Source: Bifiguratus adelaidae
Lineage: Eukaryota; Mucoromycota; Endogonomycetes; Endogonales
Reading direction: 5' to 3'
DNA length: 44,515 nt
Assembly (NCBI GenBank): GCA_002261195.1
Contig: MVBO01000125.1
Span: 1-44,515 of the forward strand
The number at the start of each line of letters is the position of its first letter. Positions within the stretch are counted from its first letter, which is position 1. This document shows, one piece after another, positions 22,553 to 32,223 of the stretch. The notes under the pieces were generated by a model. That model saw nothing but the letters and a program-made list of their open reading frames with translations. It ran no database searches and had not been told where the DNA came from. The position numbers and the translations under genes were made by a program.

Positions 22553-23708
22553 CTAGCATGAATGCAGAGGAATATACACAACGCTCGTGCCCACCTTGCA
22601 AACCACCTTGTCGATTCCATAGACGTGATGAATCAAACGATCTGCTTGGTCTGCCACCATTTGGTGCGCTCGTTCCATGGTTGCGCTATCCAAACACCAG
22701 GCAAAGCTGGCATGGAACCGAGCTTCCTGAGGTATGGGTGAGTCAATGTCCGTTCATGAATTGCAATCTTCATACCTTATAGAATTTCGGCTGCTTGAAG
22801 TCGACCATGATATTGTCCACCGTCTTGACCATGTTGAGCAGCTAAGAGTATGCCATGTTATCTCCCGTTTCATAACCTCAGCCCAAGCCATGAATCTCAC
22901 CTTTTGGTATCCAAAACCAACTTCCAGACTCAGGAAAGAGCGCGTCTTTTGTTCGTTATCAAAGTGGGTGAGCGATGAAAAAGCGAGGTCAAACCGTTCG
23001 CTATGGCCTAATGCCTGCCGTACTCTCTCCACGAAACGATCCAGCCGATGTGTTTGCAAGTAGGCACATTTGGACAGACTGATGTGCAAAATATCATGTT
23101 GAGCGTAAAAGGGTCGTGCTCGCAAGCCTCCAAAATGTAGTGTCTTGCCCTTGCGCTCGGCGGCATCCTTTGAAAAAGGGGACGGGTGTGTGAAATCAGA
23201 GTAGATTGGAGACGCATCTTTCAAATTTGATTGTAGGCTTTGGATCATGTTCGTCATTGAGGCTTCCACATCTTCCGGCAGATGGACTATGAACGAACGC
23301 AACAGCCGTATGAGTCTTTTCCACAATAAGTTGAAACCAAGGAGGATTTACCTTCAATGTAGACGTGAACAGGCCAAATGCCTTCGACAAACGGAACGTT
23401 GCGTACGCGCCCTTCATACAACGCGGAATGATCTGTTTGCTCTATCAACTGCATCAGCCCAATGAACAAGATGCAAACATACTACTTACTCTGCCCTTTT
23501 GACGTTGGCGGAAGGATACTGCTCGGTAAGGGAGGCAAGTCTACCTTGCTGTTCATAGAGTTACCGTGGTCAGCTTAAACTGTAGTCGTCCATGCGACCC
23601 TTACTGAATCTTTTGTCTTTTCGTTTCGTCATGACTGAGATCGGATACCTCGTTGGATCGCTTTACAGGTTCTTCTTCTTCAGACGAAGAATAACTGACC
23701 AAGCTCAT
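22553..23708 (-). CDS. USB1: U6 snRNA 3'-end phosphodiesterase Usb1 (Mpn1)
   Basis: Six exons (23605-23708, 23490-23548, 23352-23432, 22901-23286, 22776-22841, 22553-22726) give 289 residues. The start MSLVSYSSSEEEE matches the usual short acidic N-terminus of Usb1; an in-frame upstream frame to 23804 would overlap the divergent LAMTOR5-like gene. Family marks are HSALYEGRVRNVPFVEG...VHVYIE, and the two catalytic H-x-S tetrapeptides of the 2H phosphoesterase fold, HISLS and HASFAW, followed by VVCKVGTSVVYIPL. Usb1 trims and caps the oligo(U) tail of U6 snRNA with a phosphate, protecting it from the exosome. In a genome this rich in introns, U6 maintenance is essential. Confidence 0.92.
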
Positions 23709-23743
23709 CAAGCGAGAATTTGGTCTCCTGCCTTTTTCAAGTA

Positions 23744-24209
23744 ATGGAGAGAACCTTTGAGCAAGTGTTGGACAAAATGTAAGATACATTGACACATCTC
23801 GCATGGAGAGTCATATCTTGCTAACGATCCACGTCTAGAGCGGCCACTGAGGGAGTCGATGGGGTGGTCATTGCTGATGAGCAGGGACTATGCCTAGGAA
23901 GTAAGTGACTGAAGTAATCAATGTGATTTTTGCGCGTTAAACGTCGGCCGTGCAGGTCGTGGTATAGGCAAGGCATCTGTAGCTGGATACATCACCTCTA
24001 TTGCCCATAGCGCCAAGCAACTGGCACAACAATCAAATGATGGTGCGGATGAAGAGCCAAGTCCAGTGATAACCGTCGAGACGACAATAGGGTGAGTTGC
24101 TCACTTATCAAGTTGACCTCACAGCTTACTGAGGGATAATGCCAGAATAATTACAGTCAAGAACGACCGTGGATATACCCTAGGAGTGTTTCGAACCAAG
24201 AAATATTGA
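23744..24209 (+). CDS. LAMTOR5/HBXIP-like Ragulator subunit
   Basis: Four exons (23744-23778, 23839-23900, 23956-24091, 24146-24209) encode 98 residues, close to the 91 of human LAMTOR5. The roadblock-fold pattern is visible: METHIONINE-start helix FEQVLDK, then VDGVVIADEQGLCLGSRG (compare human GVLCTDSQGLNLGCRG), a helix ending YITSIAHSAKQLAQQS, VITVETTIG and VKNDRGYTLGVFRTKK. LAMTOR5 is part of the pentameric Ragulator scaffold that anchors Rag GTPases at lysosome or vacuole for TORC1 activation. The gene is easy to miss because its first exon is only 35 nt. Its ATG lies 35 bp from the divergent USB1 ATG. Confidence 0.8.
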
Positions 24210-24296
24210 ACTCTCCATCAAAAAGCAAACTTGTATGCAAACAGATTGCTCCCTTTGTCATTAGTCTATTGTACATTATGATACATGATGCGTGGA

Positions 24297-25306
24297 TTAT
24301 ACTTTTGCCCGACTTTCATAGCGGCGCGCAGATCTACAAGACTTGTCAATATGATCACGGACTTCTTGGGGAATAACGCCCGTGCGAAACATGTCCTCGT
24401 ACGATGACGGACTCTCAACGCCCGCTGCTTTGTCCATTTGCCGCATTTTTGCAATGAGATCGTTTCGTATTTGCCGTAAGCTCGCCTCCTCTGCCAGTCG
24501 CATAGACCGTAGTTCTTCCTCTTCCTTCCGCAGAATGGCAATCTCAATTTTGATCTCTTCAGGTTCCTCGATAGGTGCCTGAACGGGTATCTTACTCGTA
24601 ACTTGCTCATATATGCGCCTCAACTCTTGCAGCTCGCGCTCCTTGGCTATAGAGATCCAGCCTTAGACATCAATCACTCATGGGATGATCTTTCCGGACA
24701 TACCTGCATGAAACTCCTTCAACTCGGGCGAAAACAAGTCCAATGGATCCAGTGTCCGCATTCCGGATGGCGCTACATGAGCACGTCGAGCGTGAGCATT
24801 GTGATCCAATCCCCTCCATCGGGACTTACCCTCGGGATTGCTTCTCAACTTCTTTGCGCGGTGGGATGACGTGCTCGGCATGTCTTTATCATTGATCCAG
24901 AGAACCACCTTCTCTCGGCTGTCCGAATGCTTTGGTGGGGGACCAGGTGCCACGATAGCACGCGATGTCGTGTCGTTGGAAAAGGAAACAGTGTAGTGCT
25001 GCGATGTCGGTGCGGATGGTTCGGTGCCTGATGTGCTCAAGTCCTGCTCCGAATGTTCATTTGAGCATTCTGAGAAGTCTTCGGTCGTTTCTCCTGACAC
25101 TGCATGCCGTTAGCGAATGTTTACTGTGGCAATAACTCACTTTCTTCGTCTTCAACGTTCTCGTCAGGAACGAACTCGGTATCGTCCTCTTCCATGTCCT
25201 GGTCTTGGAGTAATGCTGCCAAAGGATGCTCTTCATTGTTCTTGAACCTTGTCAGTCTAATCTATGGCGTGTCTAGAGCACTCACCACCGTCCGACGCTT
25301 TTTCAT
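24297..25306 (-). CDS. Acidic and coiled-coil protein, unknown function
   Basis: Five exons (25286-25306, 25141-25240, 24830-25099, 24704-24772, 24297-24646) give 269 residues. The first exon is 21 nt and encodes MKKRRTV. An acidic stretch follows (QDQDMEEDDTEFVPDENVED), then a Ser/Thr-rich linker, a short conserved-looking block (GMRTLDPLDLFSPELKEFH) and a long helix (EEIKIEIAILRKEEEELRSM...IRNDLIAKMRQMDK). The arrangement resembles nuclear scaffold proteins, but I recognise no family. It starts 56 bp downstream of the TBC gene's stop on the same strand and converges on the LAMTOR5-like gene. Confidence 0.65.
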
Positions 25307-25362
25307 AACAACGACGCGCACGAAGGCTTGTTCGTCACTATATTACAAAGCTGCAGCCTAGG

Positions 25363-26858
25363 CTACAGGTAAATTCTATTCTCTTCTGCCTCAGACAGCT
25401 GTCGTTCCATGATCTCATTCTGAATATTGAACGCTTGGTTGATGACCTGATGCGCGATAAGTTGGACCTGCGTTATTAGCGTCATAATACCTACCCGTGC
25501 CATGTCAAGTGTTGGTAGACGCATCAACATGGTTCGAATCTCCGATTGCTCCAAATCCTCAAGACCCTCCTTGTTTGTACGTAGGATGGCTGCGACGAGT
25601 CAATGCCTGATGAAATCACAAAGAATAGGTATAGCAGCTTACCAAGACAGACGTAGGGATGAAAGTCTAAGAAATTTGGTATTGAAAAGTAGGTGTCTGA
25701 TAAAAGCATCAGTTACGAGTGCTTGTCAAGGTATGTAAAAGCGCGGACTTACCCCATAGCCGTAATAGATTGTCTAATTGCATCTCCTTTGCCAAAAGGT
25801 ACTGTATCCACGTTGTCGCCCATTCATTGATATCAACTTCCTCCTCTTCAAAATAACTATACCTAGTCTTGGGATTACGAAGAGGTCAGGGGGCGCGAGG
25901 TAACGAAGCACTTACAGATCTGGAATGACTGTTCTGAACAATGTCATGAAATTGGCAATGCGTTCATTAATATTATGGCTGGTATAATATTCGTCTGGGA
26001 TACGACAGTTAGCCAAGAAAATCTGTTATCGTCTTGTACAATGTACACTTACCCAACAGCCCCATCACTCTCTCAAAGCACCAAAAGACTTCCCATTCTT
26101 CCATGCCACTTGCCACAAAAGCACCACAAAAGGGTACCATGGACGCAACGTAATCAGAATCCCTGTTCCAACTCAAATAGGATATAATCACATTCTCCAT
26201 GATGTCGGATGCTTGCTTGGAAGCAAGTTGCGGTACACGTCGTTGATACCGATTTAGATCACCTCGAATATGCTTGGTCACCATTGAATTCTCTTTGGAA
26301 ATCTGATTATAGTCATCCAAGCGCATCTTGGCCACCGAAACTTCTCGGGCTGGAAAAAATAACAATGAGAAATTTGTAAGATTCCATCAGATCCCAAAGG
26401 ACCTACATCGATCTGCCTGTAATACTCCCAAGAGATACTTCCATACTTCCTGTGAGGAGATAGCGCTGAGCATGAACACTAGCCTAAGCGCAAGAGAAAG
26501 ACCTTACTCCTCGAATCGCCGATGGAACGCCGTGTCTCGCAATGTCTCCGAGCTTGTCAATATCTATGTAAACCTCTGCTTGCAAGACCTCGCGGATCTC
26601 GTTTAGTATGGCCAATTCCTCGTCCTCTTGGCTGGGGAGTGTTACAAGCGACTGAGCACTTTTCGGTGTACCTGCGGTGGATGTCTCGGAACGCTGGGGT
26701 GTGCGATAATGGTGATTTGTTCGTAGATCATGCGGATGGTTGTGTGCAGTATGAGAAGCGGTGTGTGAGAAGGATGAGTTTGAGGCGACAGAGGCGGCGC
26801 TCGATACAGGCGACAGACTCTCTGTATCCACCATCCTCTTGTCGAACGGATGGTTCAT
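25363..26858 (-). CDS. TBC-domain RabGAP-like protein lacking the canonical glutamine finger
   Basis: Eight exons (26508-26858, 26407-26449, 26053-26349, 25916-25994, 25753-25862, 25643-25696, 25495-25589, 25363-25446) join in phase to 370 residues. After a Ser/His/Thr-rich N-terminus comes the TBC domain: HGVPSAIRGEVWKYLLGV, then IRGDLNRYQRRVP, which fits the I-x-x-D-x-x-R arginine-finger motif. The later Y-x-Q-G-M glutamine finger is replaced by DYVASMVPFCGAFV. Further marks are WEVFWCFERVM and LLRLWDTYF. TBC proteins stimulate GTP hydrolysis by Rab GTPases using both fingers, so activity here may be altered or lost. The last intron (25447-25494, 48 nt) has no stop in frame. The start at 26858 avoids overlap with MSS51. 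Confidence 0.85.
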
Positions 26859-26928
26859 ACTAGCGCCATACAACACCAGCACAAGACCCAATGTGACAGC
26901 ACAGTTTCCAAATTTGTGCGTGAACCTT

Positions 26929-28427
26929 TTATTCATGGATGACATCGTAGCGCTTGCCTCTAATGCCCCAAATCCCCCAGTTCGCAAATGCGCTTTCTCT
27001 AAGATCTTGCAAGTTAACATCCCTCTTCTCACTCTTGAAAGGGTTATCAACTGGCTTGAGTATCAAGTCGTATTCCCCCTCAAGGTCCTCCTCCAAAGCT
27101 GCAATGTCACGGGTGACATCAGCTCCATCAAACCCAGTGACAAAGATGGCGCATTTCGTGGTGAGCGCCGCTTGTAGCGACGCCTTCCAACCCGCGCGAG
27201 TGGCGGGGTGTCCTATTCCTGGTGAGAAAAGGAAGTAAACATCGGTATAGGGATCGAAACTAGTGACTCGTCTGTGATAATCGTGGTAGAGTTGATTAGA
27301 GTAGGAGAACGTTATGCGATCGTTTAGTGTCGTGCTGTAAGGCTCCGTGTTGGGTGGTAAAGCATCAGGTCCAATGAAGTGCAGATGAAAAGGAGTGTGC
27401 GGGAATAAATAAGCCAACTGTAGCCAGATATGAGGAGGTAGAGTCGCCTCCGCTCTTGCGCCTAACATGTAAATGTTGACTTTTTCGGTTCTCGTCTCTG
27501 TAACTCCATCAGATGTCACTTCTTGCTTTGGATACAGTATGGTGCGAAGCGCTGTCATGAAAGCATTGATATCAAGCGCAAGTTTTGTTGCGTCAAGTAC
27601 AAAATGCACTCACCTGAGAGATTTCTCAGTCCTTCAATGGTCAAATCAGATCCAACCTTGAGCGGGCTACTTTGGTGCAAAACTGAAGCAATTGTAATGG
27701 GATATGTCAAGAGTTTCGAAACATGGCGAATTGACCTTGGTGAATCCATCGAAGGAAAACCTCGGGTGTAAAAGAAGGTGTCCCAAGATGCCAGATTGAT
27801 GGCTTCATCGAACCCTTGAGCGGCTAGAAGGGCACGTGTGAGCCATAAATGTTTTGCGCTTTCGTGAAACCTACATGGAAACTCGAATTCGTGCATACGT
27901 CTACCGCTTCGCAGGTCGTGCTCATCCTCATTAGCCTCCCGTAGATATCTGCAGATTTTCTCATGTTCGACAAGATCTTGATCATAATGTTCCCGGCTAC
28001 AATGCGTTGGATATCCACAATGAGGACATGTGAAAGCGGGCTGTTTCCGTTGCGCTTTACGATCTTCCGGGATTGTCTCGACGCAGACGGGACAGCTGCC
28101 GTACTTCTTTATTACAAAGTCGCGATCTCGGACGGCCTTGATGGGTGATTGCTCAAGCGGGTGAAAAAGATCGTCGGGAGCAAGTAGAGGGGCTTCGGAT
28201 GTCTTGCTTTTACTGCCGCTGCCGCCACCTAGCCACGATTTGAGCGAAACAGTACGTATAACGTCTAGCCGATTCGGATGCACACCGCCTGATCGTGGCC
28301 GAGGTACGTTTGCCAGTGCTCCAAACTTGGGGACCAGCTGTCTCTTTTCGCATTTTGCCGTATGTAAGGACCGTGCGAATACCCAGCGAGGTACTGCTTG
28401 TGTCCTAGCCCGTCGTAGAACAAGCAT
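26929..28427 (-). CDS. MSS51: Mitochondrial COX1 translation activator Mss51
   Basis: Two exons (27614-28427 and 26929-27551) give 478 residues. The N-terminus (MLVLRRARTQAVPRWVFARS) is a good mitochondrial presequence. A MYND-type zinc finger spans about residues 107-155 (CPVCVETI...CPHCGYPTHCSREH...HEKIC). Two Cys-Pro dipeptides, CPV and CPH, match the heme-regulatory positions described for yeast Mss51. The remaining 300 residues follow the family fold, with WDTFFYTRGFPSMDSPRSIR and HIWLQLAYLFPHTPFHLHFIGP. In yeast, Mss51 activates COX1 mRNA translation and binds new Cox1, linking synthesis to cytochrome oxidase assembly. The TBC gene begins 70 bp after its stop, and GPI7 ends 189 bp upstream of its ATG. 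Confidence 0.93.
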
Positions 28428-28616
28428 GTTTTTGCAGGAGAAACAATAGGTCAAGTGTTCAAAAAGTCTCGAAATTTATCGTCACTGGATTGACACCTAA
28501 AAGACGAGCTCCATTCCTCTGCTTGAGTTGCGTGACTCAAGGGTGACCACTTCAGTCTGATCTGATGATGCGCACAAAAACAGGAAACTTGTTCAATTCA
28601 GACATCAATTGCTTAT

Positions 28617-31600
28617 TTATTGTATACGGCCAGACCATCGAGTAATGTATGCTAAAAGTGCAAATGGTATTGTAATCAGGTATGCGATACCTGTGCACCA
28701 TGCTATACCGTAGAGAACTCTAGGTGAGAATACAGTCCAGATGAAAAGATGATTGCGAAGGATTGAAACGGCTATGCAAAGTGTAGCAAGTGTGAGTGAA
28801 TGATGAGTTAAGACATGAAGCGCTGGTAGGAATGCAAGGCGAGTTGAAGACATCTTTTGGAATGCTTCATATTGCTGAGAATAGATTTCTTGATCTTCTT
28901 GATCGTCTATATCAGTTTTTTGGAGTTCAAGGCCGCCTGTTGGCTGTGGAGGATGTTCGGACGTTGTGAGTGTCAAGCCCTCGTTGAGATATGTATCGCT
29001 ATAGGCGAGCATGCTGGCCCACGTCCACCAAATCGGACCGGACCAATTGCTCGTAAACGTCAGCAAACCTACGATACCAATCTGATAACCTTCTACCCCG
29101 GCATAGGCGTTGCTGAGATCGATCGAGGCGATTGAATTGGAGTTGCCGGTAAGGAAAAAGGAGGCTTGCGTCATGCAAAGACAATGTGTTAGCAAAAGAA
29201 GACGCCCCAGGATCGGATTCGTCGAGGATTGGATCCGTTGATAGTGCAAGCGTAAACTGTGGAGATGCGCAAAGAATAGACAAAAGAGGAGGGCGTTATG
29301 CGGGCGACTGAGCAATAGGAGAACCAAATTAAGAACCGCCAAGAGCATCCCCATCAGATTGGTCACCGCAGCTGACGTGCACGTAGTTAGCAATGATAGC
29401 ATGTGTCGACTGTGCCATCTTTACCTTGCTTTCGATCTGCGATGGTCATCCTGTCCCTCGCGACGTTCATGATTGCAATGCCAGCAAGCAACAACATGCA
29501 CGTCGCTATATACTTGTAGATGAGCCGCGCTATCGTAATGTCGTCTAGCTCCTGAAATATTGTCAAACGTGCCGTAGCGTTGCGGAGACTTGATGGAACA
29601 TTGATGTCGAGTTTCTCAGATCTGATTTTGTATAACAGGATAAGGACGCTGGTCGTCACGACACATAGAATGAATAAAGCGTGGACGGCCATGATCAGCG
29701 GACCGCTGATGGTTGAAACGCCTCCAGTCTTAGCAGTAATCTGCCTATAGGAGACATACGCCGTATACACACAAAGAAAGGCTAATGTTCCAGCCAGCAG
29801 AAACCAGCTTGCCTGCGGACATTGGTTGACGAGAAAATGCCGTATATCAATGTCAGAAGCGTGCTTTTGGCCTGTTTGGTTCCATGCTCGCATGATGCGA
29901 AATGAAACTGTCAACAAGAACGCGTTCATAATGGCCGTATAGTTCCTTCCATCACGCTTCGTGAACAAACTGTAGCGTCTAGCATCAGCACCAAAATTGC
30001 AACAAGCCGGAAAATACTTGCCTTGATGTAAATGAAGTCAGCAATAGGGTCTCCACAGCATAGTACCAGTACAGATGCTCCTCCTCCACATAGGAGCTGG
30101 CAAATAGAAGTACGCAACCTCCAATTGTGGGTACCATGGTTATGAATCGATGCCACATTGAACTTTGCTGATTCGCGGATGCCGACAAGGATTCAGCATA
30201 AACTGAACAAAATCCCATCGCCGCAATAACCAATAAAGCGGTCCCTATGAGCATAAAGGAAACATTATAATCACTGGCGGTTCGAGACAAAATTGCGCTG
30301 GCTTCATAGATAAACTTGGATGACAAAGGCCTTAGTCTCGGATTCTCAACAATTATCTACCCACCTCGTCATAGCCATTGTGCGACAGTACAAAATAATC
30401 CCTACCCGGTGGAGATTTGCCTTCCAGCGCTAGTTCATGGTGGAACATTGCTGCAGCTAGCAGACAGCAAAGACGCTCGCTTTGATCAGTCAGGTTTGTT
30501 CGCTGCGCGCAAGCGGCACCAAGTTGAGCGAAATTGTCTCTACATTGTTTCAAGCTTGGCATGGACGCTTGCAGAATCATCGAAAGCTGATACGCATTCG
30601 CGTACATGGAATGCAACTTTCTGGTTGCTATACATGCAAGTGCAGGTAAGTGTGGGTAGTTCAAGTAGTCGGTCTACTTACGAGCGAAACCTTCAATCAT
30701 AGACGGTATAACTCTACCGAGGCTATTCTTTGGAATGGGAAGGCCGAGCAGAAGCGACAGTGTCGGCACAATATCAGCTTGTTGTACCACCTCTATACCG
30801 AAATCGAAGATCGGATCCAGGTTTTGCTTTGACCTCTCGTACGTCGTCTTGGGTAACTTCATCGTATTGACGCTTGGTCTTGACTCAAAGCGAGGACTGA
30901 GAAATAACAAAGCCTAGCGTTCAAACGTCACTAAGTCCACGTTGCAGGAAATGCATCAGATGTGCTAACCGTCGACGTCTCTCCACTTGAAGAACCGCCA
31001 TGATTGCCAATCTTCATGGTAAGGCATTAGGTCCATCCGCAGGGTGCGCGAAGAGTTGTACTGTACCTCATTCATTCCGTGGTCTCCGCACACTACTATC
31101 AATGTCCCTTTAGCAGATCCACTTTCCTTCATCCTTATAGCATCATTCTCAGCTATCCCCTGATAAAGCATTTCAATGACCTGATCCATTTCCCTTTGTT
31201 TTGGGTTCATCAATGGACTGAAGGCCTAAGTAAGCAGTGTGCGATCAGCCAGTGATGAACGTTACCTTGATGGTCCCCCAGAGTGACCAATATGGTCCAG
31301 CCCAAGATAATGCAAGATCAATGCATCCCATGTTGGATCTTTCAGCTCATCTTTCAGGTGTCTGGTAACATTCTGATCTACTTCGACAGTATCCTTTGAG
31401 ATAAAGCAATTGCTTGGTTATTGCTTGATCCCTCATATAATATATACAGCTATGCAACTCACTGTAACGTAGAAACTGCTCGTGCCATCAGCTTTGGTGA
31501 ACAAGTCGGGAAATAGTTTGATCCACGTGTCGTCACCATAAAAATGGATGCGTTTTCCTTGTAGATGCAATTGAGTCAACCAGTTGTCTTGAAAGCGCAA

Positions 31601-32223
31601 AGAAGACGTGGTATCCGACTCTGCGATATTCAGTATTGCGTCCAGAAAGCTCGGAACAGTGCCTGAAGATGGGTCAATCGTTGCCTGTGAAGATTATAAC
31701 GTACCTGTGGTCAATGCCTTGATGCGAGGTAGAGTTACAGTCGGAGCAGTTGCGATAGCTGTATAAGCTCTTGCGCCGTTTCCAATGATGCTATGTATGT
31801 CAGTTTTGGACAGGAACGGTAACTATTTACCTCTTCACAAAGTGAAACCCAGACGAATTGGCATAGACCAGGTCGCTTCAGAACGAAGTTAAGTAATGTC
31901 AAGAGAAACCGATAGAAAGTTGCTACTCACTTGCGAAGTGCATCAATGACCACAAACACGAGACGGTCAAAACTTGCCTCGTCCTGGACATGCCCGTTGT
32001 CAGTGGACCGAAATCGAGGGTTCAGTTCCTTTCCAGCAAACCCGGAAAGAACGGTCTTGTATGGGAAGAAGCCTTTGGTAAACAATGCTATACCACAGAA
32101 CTGAAGGATAGCAAGGAGACCAAGGTAGGCCACCCTGCCTTGTCGCATTACACGTCTACAAGCGTTACTGCTTTCGGCAACTCCTTTGTTCAAGTTTGGA
32201 AAGACGCGAAACCAATTCTTCAT
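28617..32223 (-). CDS. GPI7: GPI ethanolamine phosphate transferase 2 (Gpi7/Las21, PIG-G)
   Basis: A many-exon ER membrane enzyme that adds ethanolamine phosphate to the second mannose of the GPI anchor. The luminal phosphodiesterase domain shows VFVVIDALR, the nucleophile motif APTVTLPRIKALTTG, FYGDDTWIKLFPD, LILHYLGLDHIGH and GDHGMNE with GNHGGSSSGETS (across an intron). A multi-span C-terminal half follows, with GNSNSIASIDLSNAY and VGLLTFTSNWSGPIWWTW, typical of Gpi7. The ATG at 32223 shares a base with the SPT8 stop codon. A second in-frame ATG at 32148 begins right before the first membrane helix and may be the main start. Individual exon ends in the C-terminal half were not all resolved. 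Confidence 0.9.

Noticed and set aside
23709-23804. N-terminal extension of USB1 to an upstream in-frame ATG
   Set aside because: It would overlap the LAMTOR5-like first exon and intron, and Usb1 proteins normally start directly with the short acidic segment.
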